Positions 8,707-16,376 of a stretch of DNA of 64,000 nt are shown here, one piece after another (the first letter of the stretch is position 1; each line of letters starts with the position of its first letter). The position numbers and the translations under genes are program-made. Source of the stretch: an uncultured Cellvibrio sp. (GTDB lineage Bacteria; Pseudomonadota; Gammaproteobacteria; Pseudomonadales; Cellvibrionaceae). Where the stretch lies: the NCBI GenBank assembly GCA_937958105.1, contig CALFXJ010000021.1, positions 124,001 to 188,000 on the forward strand, given 5' to 3'. The notes below the pieces were generated by a model. The model was given only the letters and a program-made list of their open reading frames with translations. It did no database searches and had not been told where the DNA came from.

Positions 8707-9623
8707 CGCTCGGGCAGCGGGATAAACTCGGTCTCGCCTGGAACCTGGGCAAAACGTCCGGCCTCCCAATCCGCCTTGGCCAGCTCAATACGTTCGCGGC
8801 TGCTGGATACGAAGTTCCACCAGGCGATTCGCGGGCCGTCCAGCGGCTCACCGCCGACTACCACCAGCTGCGTTTCCTCCTCTGCCCGCAGGCTCACCTC
8901 ACTACCCTTAACCAGCACCAGCATGCGACCGGCTTCGTAGCTTTCACCGGCGAGGGTGATCCGCCCTTTGACGATATAAATCGCCCGCTCGGAGTAATTG
9001 ATATCCAGCGCGAGCGTCTTACCCGGATGCAGCGCGACGTCCACATAAACCAGCGGCGACAGGGTCTTGACCGGGGAGTCCACGCCAAAGGCGGTTCCGG
9101 CAAGTACCCGGATGCGGGCCCCATCGCGGTCCAGTTCCGGTAAGGCTTCCGGCGGGTAATGCACGAAAGAAGGCTCAACCTCTTCATACTCCGTCGGCAA
9201 GGCTACCCATAACTGCAGGCCCTCGAGTACCTGAAGCTGCTGCCGGGCCTGATCGCTGCTGCGCTCAGAGTGGGTAATCCCGCGGCCGGCGGTCATCCAG
9301 TTGATGGCGCCGGGAGTAATCAGCTGGGTGCAGCCGAGGCTGTCGCGGTGAAGGATGGAGCCGGTGTAGAGGTAAGTTACCGTCGCCAGGCCGATGTGCG
9401 GGTGGGGACGCACATCAATGCCTTGTCCTGGCTGGAAGTGGGCTGGCCCCATGTGATCAAAGAAGATAAACGGCCCGACCATCTGCCGCTTGCCGGAGGG
9501 CAGGACCCGCCGCACTTCAAAATCGCCCAGGTCCCGGCTTTTGGGTTCTATGATCAGTTCAACCGGCGAAACATCGCCGGCGTGGTCTACGCATTGGGGT
9601 TCTGCATCGGGGAGCCAGCTCAT
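8703..9623 (-). CDS. Pirin family protein
   Basis: A 306-residue double-cupin protein. The N-terminal cupin holds the pirin metal motif: HPHIGLATVTYLYTGSILHRDS and later GRGITHSERS give the expected His/His/Glu ligands. The C-terminal cupin contains NYSERAIYIVKGRI. Members of this family include quercetin dioxygenases and redox-stress proteins; the role here is not evident. Start ATG 9623 has AAGGAG immediately upstream. The stop overlaps the converging GGDEF gene end. Confidence 0.92.
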   Translation of the reverse strand: MSWLPDAEPQCVDHAGDVSPVELIIEPKSRDLGDFEVRRVLPSGKRQMVGPFIFFDHMGPAHFQPGQGIDVRPHPHIGLATVTYLYTGSILHRDSLGCTQLITPGAINWMTAGRGITHSERSSDQARQQLQVLEGLQLWVALPTEYEEVEPSFVHYPPEALPELDRDGARIRVLAGTAFGVDSPVKTLSPLVYVDVALHPGKTLALDINYSERAIYIVKGRITLAGESYEAGRMLVLVKGSEVSLRAEEETQLVVVGGEPLDGPRIAWWNFVSSSRERIELAKADWEAGRFAQVPGETEFIPLPER

Positions 9624-9696
9624 GGTTTCTCCTTTTCAGATCGTGAATCTTGGTCAGGGATGAATACAGGTCGGGTAAGGATGCCATGACTATGTA

Positions 9697-9802
9697 AGAA
9701 CCTGCCCTGGGGGCGCTTTCGAAAACGCATGAATACATCCCTGTAGCTCCCTCAAGTCATCCCTGACTTGAGGGTTTCGAAAGCGCCCCCAGGGCAGGTT
9801 CT
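9697..9802. repeat. Structured intergenic repeat, copy 1 (long inverted repeat with inner hairpin)
   Basis: A perfect 28-bp inverted repeat (9697-9724 with 9775-9802) encloses a conserved core containing GAATACATCCCTGTAG. An inner 11-bp hairpin (9749-9759 with 9764-9774, loop TCCC) follows. The second copy is at 57879-57980. The core and the TTTCGAAA ends are the same in both copies, but the outer arms and inner stem differ while remaining self-complementary. It lies between the pirin start and the fadE terminator. Confidence 0.9.
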
Positions 9803-9821
9803 ACAGCATCGGACCCATGGA

Positions 9822-9848
9822 TAAAAAAGCCCCTCAGAGAGGGGCTTT
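9822..9848 (-). terminator. Rho-independent terminator of the acyl-CoA dehydrogenase gene
   Basis: Arms AAAGCCCCTC (9826-9835) and GAGGGGCTTT (9839-9848) with loop AGA. On the minus strand the stem is followed by six T. It is five bases beyond the fadE stop. Confidence 0.92.
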
Positions 9849-9853
9849 GACAG

Positions 9854-12256
9854 TTAGATGGAATCAAAGGCGTCCGTCAGCAAACAATCGAAACGACGGG
9901 CGTCATATTCCAGCAGCCGGGGAATATCGGCCTGCTGGATGATGTTTTTGTTGGCCGCATCCTGCAGACGCTCTTCCAGCGTATCCCCGGTCACCTTGCC
10001 ACTGCTCTGGGCACGGGCAAAGGTATTCCACAGTGGGCCGAGGGCCAGCAGCAGCTGGTAGGTGTTTTCCACCCGGCCGGTGGCATCGTCCGGGTCGGTA
10101 TTGCGATAGACGAAGGTGCCCAGATGCTGCCGTACCGGGTTGTCTTCCATGATCAGGTCGCCCATTTCGCGGATCAGCCTGTCGCTGGGCTTGGCGATGA
10201 TGCGGCCTGCGGGGAAGGTAAACAGCTTCAGTACGCCGGCCACGATGCCCACCGGGAAGTTGTCATAGAAGTCCAGCAGCGCTTCCTGGGCTTTGTACAG
10301 CGCCTGGCTGATGGCGTATTCCGCATGGGCGTCTTCCTCACGGGTACGGACGTGGGCGGAGTGGTATTTGAGGATGGCGCAGGCGATAAACAGCTGGCTG
10401 TGCACGTCCCCCAGGCGGGCCGAGAGGAGTTCGCGGCGTTTCAGGTTGCCACCGAGGATCGCCAGGGCGAAGTCCGAAGTAACCGCCAGCGACGCGCTCA
10501 GGATATTGATGCGCTGATACCAGCGGGTGCTGAAGTTATCAGCATTTGCCGGTACGTCACTGAAGCGGCCACGGGTGAAGCCCAGCACCAGGGTACGGGT
10601 CAGGTTGCCGAAGACATGGCCCAGGTGATGGATGAACAGGCGGTCAAAGGCTTCCAGGTCGTCCGCCTGCATAGCCTGCATCTCTTCAAACAGATACGGA
10701 TGGCAACGCATGGCACCCTGCCCGAAGATCATCAGCGAGCGGGTCAGGATATTGGCACCTTCCACGGTGATCGCCACCGGGATGCTCTGGTACGGGAAGG
10801 CCAGGAAGTTGCGCGGACCGAGCTGGATGGCTCGACCGGCCACGACGTCCATGCTGTGGTTGATCACGCGGCGCATGATCTCGGTTGCATGGTATTTGGC
10901 CATGGCGGTCATCACAGAAGGCGCACCGCCTTCCAGCCCTTTGGTCACCAGGTGGCGCATGGCTTCCAAGGTATAGGCACCGCCGGCGATGTCGGCAGTA
11001 GCTTCCTGAACGCCTTCGAATTTACCGATTTCCATGTTGAACTGGCGACGAATGCGCGCGAATGCGCCCACCATGCGATAGCTCATCTCACCGCTGGCTG
11101 TAGCCAGTGCGGGCAGTGAAACACCGCGGCCGGCACCCAGACATTCGATCAGCATCCGCCAGCCTTTACCGGCCATTGACGCACCACCGATGATCCAGTC
11201 CACTGGAATAAAGACGTCTTTGCCCATTACCGGGCCATTCATGAAGGGTGAGCCGGGGTTGTGGCGCTGACCGATCTCTACACCGGGATGATTAGCAGGC
11301 AGGAGTGCACAGGTGATGCCGTACTCCTTCTTGTTGGGATCGCCCAGCAGGCCGTCCGGGTCCACCAGCTTGAAGGCCAGACCGACCACGGTAGCGACAG
11401 GCGCGAGGGTGATCCAGCGCTTGTTGAAGGTCAGGCGCAGGCCGATCACTTCTTTGCCTTCATATTCGCCCTTGCACACAATGCCTACGTCCGGGATGGA
11501 GCCAGCGTCGGAGCCGGCTTCAGGACCGGTCAGCCCGAAGCAGGGAATCTCTTCACCACGGGCGAGGCCGGGCAACCAGCGTTGTTTCTGCTCCTCGGTA
11601 CCGTACTTCATCAGCAGTTCACCCGGGCCGAGGGAGTTGGGCACCATGGCGGTTACTGCTGCGGTGATGGAGCGGCTGGCAATCTTGCTCATGACCCTGC
11701 TCTGGGCGTAGGGGCTGAAGTCGCGACCGCCGAATTCTTTGGGGATGATCAGCCCGAGAAAGCCTTTGTCTTTCAGGTACTGCCAGGCTTCCGGAGACAG
11801 GTCTTTACGGTTGTTGTGAATATCCCATTCGTCCAGCAGGGTACAGAATTCCGTCACTTCGTTATCAAGGAAGGACTGTTCCTCTGCTGTCAGCTGCGGC
11901 AGGCCGATCTGGGCAAAGCGGTCCCAGTCCGGCCTGCCGCTGAAGATATCTTTTTCCCACCAGGTCGTTCCCGCTTCCAGGGCTTCGCGCTCAGTCACGC
12001 TCATGCTGGGCATGGATTTTTTCAGGACATCAAATACGGGCTTGGAGAGAATCGGCTGACGCAAGGCGGGTACGTTCAGGATCAGCAGTACCGCCGCCAG
12101 GGGAAAGACCAGCCACAATGACCACATGGCCGGAGACAGCACCCCCAGCACCAGCCAGGCGACGACCACGATGGCTGAGGCCGCCGGCAGTGGAACCCGG
12201 CGATACAGGAGGACACCAATCAAAATCAGAATAAGTAGCAACGACAGCAACAACAT
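9854..12256 (-). CDS. fadE: Acyl-CoA dehydrogenase, FadE type
   Basis: An 800-residue flavoenzyme catalysing the first step of fatty-acid beta-oxidation (acyl-CoA to trans-2-enoyl-CoA). Length matches E. coli FadE (814). Two N-terminal hydrophobic stretches (about residues 1-18 and 24-66) are typical of the membrane-associated FadE subgroup. The dehydrogenase body shows EFGGRDFSPYAQSRVMSKIASRS, the FAD/substrate region GLTGPEAGSDAGS, and MAKYHATEIMRRVINHSMDVVAG. The C-terminal DUF1974 extension (DGR/PVRQHLGTFVYRNTDPDD region) is also present. Start ATG 12256 has TAGGAGAAACCT upstream. No clear FadR or PsrA operator could be seen in the 230-base upstream gap. Confidence 0.95.
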   Translation of the reverse strand: MLLLSLLLILILIGVLLYRRVPLPAASAIVVVAWLVLGVLSPAMWSLWLVFPLAAVLLILNVPALRQPILSKPVFDVLKKSMPSMSVTEREALEAGTTWWEKDIFSGRPDWDRFAQIGLPQLTAEEQSFLDNEVTEFCTLLDEWDIHNNRKDLSPEAWQYLKDKGFLGLIIPKEFGGRDFSPYAQSRVMSKIASRSITAAVTAMVPNSLGPGELLMKYGTEEQKQRWLPGLARGEEIPCFGLTGPEAGSDAGSIPDVGIVCKGEYEGKEVIGLRLTFNKRWITLAPVATVVGLAFKLVDPDGLLGDPNKKEYGITCALLPANHPGVEIGQRHNPGSPFMNGPVMGKDVFIPVDWIIGGASMAGKGWRMLIECLGAGRGVSLPALATASGEMSYRMVGAFARIRRQFNMEIGKFEGVQEATADIAGGAYTLEAMRHLVTKGLEGGAPSVMTAMAKYHATEIMRRVINHSMDVVAGRAIQLGPRNFLAFPYQSIPVAITVEGANILTRSLMIFGQGAMRCHPYLFEEMQAMQADDLEAFDRLFIHHLGHVFGNLTRTLVLGFTRGRFSDVPANADNFSTRWYQRINILSASLAVTSDFALAILGGNLKRRELLSARLGDVHSQLFIACAILKYHSAHVRTREEDAHAEYAISQALYKAQEALLDFYDNFPVGIVAGVLKLFTFPAGRIIAKPSDRLIREMGDLIMEDNPVRQHLGTFVYRNTDPDDATGRVENTYQLLLALGPLWNTFARAQSSGKVTGDTLEERLQDAANKNIIQQADIPRLLEYDARRFDCLLTDAFDSI

Positions 12257-12486
12257 AGGTTTCTCCTACTGCTCATTAGATGAGACTTACCCGAGTCGGG
12301 CGGGAAAAGGTCAAACAATCATTGTTACGACCACAAACCAGCCGCCCAATTCAAGGCACCGGCACGCTTCATAACAATAGCCCATTGCACCGGCTTCGGG
12401 CACTCACTAATTGTGTTTTTGTGAGTTTGCCGCCACACCGGTATTAAGCAGGAGAAAAAGCAGCTGTCCCTGTAGGGAACAGCGTG

Positions 12487-13290
12487 TCACAGCGAAAAGC
12501 TCAGGGGATGGGAATCCCTCATATCCAGCGGCACTTCTGCCAGATCCAGCAGGTCTCCATCGACTTCCCTCGCCCACACCACCAGTCGCAGCGGTCCGTT
12601 GGGGTCCAGGGCGTCAAAGGGATAGCAGGTCACCAGCACCAGCCCGGTCGCCGGATAATCGGGCAGCAGCAGCGAGGTATGGCGGGAATCCACCACCTGA
12701 CGCTGATCGATGCGATAGGTCAGCCGACGGCCCGTGCGGGTTTCAAGGTGCAGATTATCCCCGGGGTGCAGGTTCCGCAGAAAGCGGAAGTGGGTATCGC
12801 GGTGGCCGCCGATTACACTGATGCCATCTCCGGGCAGCGCTGTACCCTGCAGATGCCCCGGCCCAAAGGCCAGGGAGTTACCCTGCGCACCCTCAAGGAC
12901 GAACAGGTCCACGCCCTGTTCCGGCATGCGCAGGCGCGCCACCGGATGGGTATCAGCCCAGGGCCAGGGTTTTATCGCTTCAGCGTTGCCCGCTGTCTGT
13001 TGACCCTGCTCCCAGGCCTGGGCGATCAGCCACTGGGCGAGCTGGGCCTTGATCAGAATCCAGCCCGCGTTGCCCCATTGCCAGAGCACCAGCACCACCA
13101 GTGCAACACTGATGCAGGACAGCAGCCGGCGCGCAGGCTTACCCCGCCGGACGGAACGCCGCAGCACCCGGCGGCGCGTCCTGAGCAGGTCACCGCTCAA
13201 GTCGGGTTCAACCAGCGGCCGGGCAGATTGCAGAGCCACAGCGACGTCTGCACCGGCAGGCCCGCGGCGAAGATAACGTCTGCTCATCAT
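12487..13290 (-). CDS. Class GN sortase
   Basis: A 267-residue sortase expected to cleave and transfer the VIT/VWA protein encoded just upstream. After about 60 basic residues there is one membrane segment (LLSCISVALVVLVLWQWGN), then the sortase beta-barrel. The catalytic triad is visible: H163 in GGHRDTHF, C222 in LVTCYPF, and the arginine in PLRLVVWAR. The LVTCYPF form is typical of the class restricted to Proteobacteria. The start codon overlaps the stop of the target gene (ATGA, 13287-13290), so translation is probably coupled. I judge it a membrane enzyme facing the periplasm. Confidence 0.93.
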   Translation of the reverse strand: MMSRRYLRRGPAGADVAVALQSARPLVEPDLSGDLLRTRRRVLRRSVRRGKPARRLLSCISVALVVLVLWQWGNAGWILIKAQLAQWLIAQAWEQGQQTAGNAEAIKPWPWADTHPVARLRMPEQGVDLFVLEGAQGNSLAFGPGHLQGTALPGDGISVIGGHRDTHFRFLRNLHPGDNLHLETRTGRRLTYRIDQRQVVDSRHTSLLLPDYPATGLVLVTCYPFDALDPNGPLRLVVWAREVDGDLLDLAEVPLDMRDSHPLSFSL

Positions 13291-15431
13291 TCGGCCCTCC
13301 CGGCGTAGTCCCGGCCCAGACGGCGCAGGCCCAGCAGCGCCAGCAGAGCGCAGCTGCCGATCAGCCAGTTCAGCAACAGCGGCGTGGCCGTGCGCGGGTA
13401 CATCAGCGAAGTCACCTGCTGGCCCTGAGGCAGGAGATTAGGCACCGGCGCCGGTGTCAGTGCCTGATCCAGCGGACGAGTGGGTATTTCCTCCACGGCG
13501 ATAAAACTGGTGTAGGGCGACAGCAACTGGTGCTGCAGAGCCACCGCGAGCACTGCTTCGCGCACCTCCGCTTCGGGGCGGCCACGGACTTTTTCGTCCA
13601 GCAGGGCCGCAATCTTCTGTTCGGCCCAGTGCGCTGCAATACCGCTGTTACCCGCGGCAGCACCGGGAGTGGTCAGCTTGCGCGACCAGCTCTGTTGGGC
13701 CTGCAGACCATTGACTTCAATGGCGGCCCGCGCTGGCCATCCCGTCGCATGGGCATCTGCTATCTTCGCGCTGATCAGCAGCGGCTCGCCCTGATACAGA
13801 TCCGGGATACGCGCCGGCCAGGCTTCCACCGGTACCGGCCAGCGAATATTGATGTCGCTCAGCACCGGGCTTTCCAGCCGCGTAAACAAACTCTGCATCT
13901 TTTCAGCCACCTCGGCCTGATCACCGATAAAGGTAAAGGTGCCACGCCCAAATTCGGCTGCCTTGGTCATGAAGTAACTGTTGGGCGCAGAGCCGATGCC
14001 CAGGGTAAACAGCCGCGCATCGCCCAGCTGCTGGTGAATCAGCTCGAACAGCGCCGCCTCATTACCCACACTGCCATCGGTGATGAAGATCACCTGCTTC
14101 AGATAGCCCTCCGGTGCCGGATGACGCAGCGCCTCGTTCAGTGCAGGTGCCATCTCTGTACCGCCATCTGCATTCAAACGCTGAACAAAGCTCCGGGCCT
14201 GCCGCAGGGCGTGAGCGTCCGCTGCGACCGGGCGGGGAAACAGAGCCTGGTGGTAGGAATTGAATTCGATGACGTTGAACCGGTCGTGGGGGCTCAGGCG
14301 CGACAGCGCCAGTTCCAGACTGGCCTTCGCCTGTTCGATCGATACGCCGCCCATGGACCCGGAGGTATCAATGATGAAGACAACCTCCCGGGGCAGTGCC
14401 AGACCACCCTGCTCCATCCGGGGTGGCAGGATCATCAGCAGCGCATAGTCTTCGCCATCGATCCGTTCGGTAAAGAAGGCGGCGTCGGGAGCCCGGCCAG
14501 CCTGGGTTTGCCACTGCACTTCGAAATCCCGGTCCATGGGGATACTCTGCCGCAACGGTGTGATCCTGTGTGTCTCGCCCAGTGCCTGAACATCCAGCTC
14601 ATGATAGCTGCCGCGAATCTGCGCCAGGGGCATGCCGGCATTCAGGCTGATGGTGATGGCAATGTTGTTGGTGTCTGGCTGAGGTGTCGGATGGACAAAC
14701 GGGGTAATGCGGTGAGCGTCGGGCACCTCTTCCGTGGGCAAGGCCCAGCCCCAGCCGCTGTTGTGTTCCAGCATCACCTGGGTATCGGCATCCTGTTTCA
14801 CGGCGCCGGGGATATAACGGGGTGTCAGGGTGGTCGGCAGGCGCCAGCTGAAGGTCTGATCGCGGTAGTTCACCCGCTCGTGATACTGCAGCTCAATCAC
14901 CACCTTTTCTCCCGGGCCGATATTCGCCAGCGCCTGGGTGAAGAGGTTGGGCCGCTCCTGCCTTGTCAGTGCCGCACGCCGACCTTCGCGCACGGCCTGA
15001 TCATACAGCCGCTGCGCCGCCTGCTTTTCGCGGATCTCAGCCAGAATCCGGCGCTCACCGATCTCCATCACCATACGATTGACCGCTGCGCCTTCCGGGA
15101 GTGGAAACACGTACATGCCTTCCACCCAGTCATCCGTCACGTTTTCAAAGGTCTGGCGCAACACCACCCGCGCCAGCAGGCCGGTGATAGTCACCTGGGC
15201 CTCGCTGTGGTGGTGTAATGCAGGACTGTAGCCGTTCGCGGTCTTGAACAGGAGCGAACCTGCGCTGGCCTGCTCCAGCTCGGGTCCAGCCCGGCTCATC
15301 TCCGCAGCGGTCAGAGTCAGCAGTACTGCCACAATCCCGACCACCCACTTCCATAGGCGGCGCGGGGGCTGGTAAGAGGGTGTGGGTTGCAGCAACAGAT
15401 GTTTGGGGATGCGGCGGCGGTTAAAACACAT
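13287..15431 (-). CDS. Dedicated sortase target protein with VIT and VWA domains
   Basis: A 714-residue surface or periplasmic protein, the single cognate substrate of the neighbouring sortase. After an N-terminal hydrophobic segment (WVVGIVAVLLTLTAAEMSRA, acting as signal) comes a VIT (vault/inter-alpha-trypsin) domain (about 55-190). A von Willebrand A domain starts about residue 350 with an intact metal site D355-TSGSMG. The C-terminus is a tripartite sorting signal: YPRTAT (678-683), a hydrophobic helix (LLLNWLIGSCALLALLGL) and a basic tail RRLGRD. The usual leucine of the LPxTA-like motif is tyrosine here. Start ATG 15431 is chosen for its AGGGAAT site; an open frame extends to 15515 but has no good site. 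It diverges from the two-component genes. Confidence 0.92.
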   Translation of the reverse strand: MCFNRRRIPKHLLLQPTPSYQPPRRLWKWVVGIVAVLLTLTAAEMSRAGPELEQASAGSLLFKTANGYSPALHHHSEAQVTITGLLARVVLRQTFENVTDDWVEGMYVFPLPEGAAVNRMVMEIGERRILAEIREKQAAQRLYDQAVREGRRAALTRQERPNLFTQALANIGPGEKVVIELQYHERVNYRDQTFSWRLPTTLTPRYIPGAVKQDADTQVMLEHNSGWGWALPTEEVPDAHRITPFVHPTPQPDTNNIAITISLNAGMPLAQIRGSYHELDVQALGETHRITPLRQSIPMDRDFEVQWQTQAGRAPDAAFFTERIDGEDYALLMILPPRMEQGGLALPREVVFIIDTSGSMGGVSIEQAKASLELALSRLSPHDRFNVIEFNSYHQALFPRPVAADAHALRQARSFVQRLNADGGTEMAPALNEALRHPAPEGYLKQVIFITDGSVGNEAALFELIHQQLGDARLFTLGIGSAPNSYFMTKAAEFGRGTFTFIGDQAEVAEKMQSLFTRLESPVLSDINIRWPVPVEAWPARIPDLYQGEPLLISAKIADAHATGWPARAAIEVNGLQAQQSWSRKLTTPGAAAGNSGIAAHWAEQKIAALLDEKVRGRPEAEVREAVLAVALQHQLLSPYTSFIAVEEIPTRPLDQALTPAPVPNLLPQGQQVTSLMYPRTATPLLLNWLIGSCALLALLGLRRLGRDYAGRAE

Positions 15432-15674
15432 GGTAGTATTCCCTGCAAAAGTGAATGCCGTGAACGGCGTTTTACAGGGGCAGTAAACCCGAGCATTCCG
15501 GCACTGCCGGGGCACAAAATCGTAAAACTGATGATCAATTGTGGCGAATTATGGCAAAGCCTTTCGCCGCGCTTTTTCTTCGTTAAACTTCCGTTACCCC
15601 TTGGTCGGAGCAGCCGCGTAACGGCGCTAGCCGCCCATCCGCTTCAAACCAGACGCATAATCCAAAGGATGCCC
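15432..15674. promoter_or_regulatory. Divergent promoter region of the sortase system
   Basis: A 243-base gap between the sortase target (minus) and the response regulator (plus). It presumably holds both promoters and the regulator's operator. I could not define a convincing repeated operator by eye; the segment from 15590 to 15660 is GC-rich, and 15520-15590 is relatively AT-rich. Confidence 0.5.
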
Positions 15675-16376
15675 ATGGCCCGTCACATCGCCATCGTCGA
15701 AGACGAAATCTCCCTCGCCCACAACTACCGTGATGCACTCACCCGCCAGGGCTACAGCGTGAGCCTCTACCATAACCGTCCCGATGCGCTGGCGGCGTTC
15801 AATCAGAGTCTGCCGGATCTGGCGATCATTGATGTAGGTCTGGGCGATGACATTGAAGGCGGTTTCGAGCTGTGCCGGGACCTGCGCGCGAAAGCGCCGG
15901 CACTGCCCATCATCTTTCTGACGGCGCGGGACAGTGAGTTCGATGTGGTGTCCGGTCTGCGCCTGGGCGCTGATGACTACCTCACCAAGGACATCAGCCA
16001 GCCGCACATGCTCGCGCGGATTGTTGCGCTTTTTCGTCGGATTGATGCACTGCGCAAACCCGAGGCCCAGCCCAGCGAAGAAATTCTCCAGCGCGGCAAA
16101 CTGTTGCTCAACATGGACCGCATGAGCGCGCAGTGGGACGGACAACCGGTGGAACTCACCGTGACTGAGTTATGGATTGTCCACGCTCTCAGTAAACATC
16201 CCGGTCACGTTAAAAACCGCCAGCAGCTGATGGACGCTGCCAACGTCGTGCTGGATGACAACACCATCACCTCCCATATCAAACGCATCCGTAAAAAATT
16301 CCTGCGGATTGATGAACATTTCGATGCGGTAAAAACAGCCTACGGCATGGGCTACCGCTGGGACGAGCAATCCTGA
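15675..16376 (+). CDS. Sortase-system response regulator (OmpR-like)
   Basis: A 233-residue two-component regulator. The receiver domain has the acidic pair E9-D10, phospho-acceptor D53 (AIIDVGLGDD), TAR and the conserved lysine in YLTKDIS. The C-terminal winged-helix DNA-binding domain contains HVKNRQQLMDAAN and SHIKRIRKKF. It matches the regulator type found only beside proteobacterial dedicated sortases. Two in-frame ATGs (15669, 15675) exist; AAAGGA at 15664-15669 fits the second. The stop overlaps the kinase start by one base. Confidence 0.92.
   Translation: MARHIAIVEDEISLAHNYRDALTRQGYSVSLYHNRPDALAAFNQSLPDLAIIDVGLGDDIEGGFELCRDLRAKAPALPIIFLTARDSEFDVVSGLRLGADDYLTKDISQPHMLARIVALFRRIDALRKPEAQPSEEILQRGKLLLNMDRMSAQWDGQPVELTVTELWIVHALSKHPGHVKNRQQLMDAANVVLDDNTITSHIKRIRKKFLRIDEHFDAVKTAYGMGYRWDEQS

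Noticed and set aside
9697..9802. Long inverted repeat as an insertion-sequence end pair or MITE
   Set aside because: No transposase nearby, no target-site duplication seen, and the outer arms differ between copies, which is not expected of transposon ends.
10124..11119. 331-codon plus-strand frame opposite fadE
   Set aside because: Antisense shadow with no recognisable domain or ribosome site.
13530..15218. 562-codon open frame on the plus strand opposite the sortase target
   Set aside because: It is a shadow of the GC-rich target gene; its product has low-complexity, His/Arg/Gln-rich composition and no domain.
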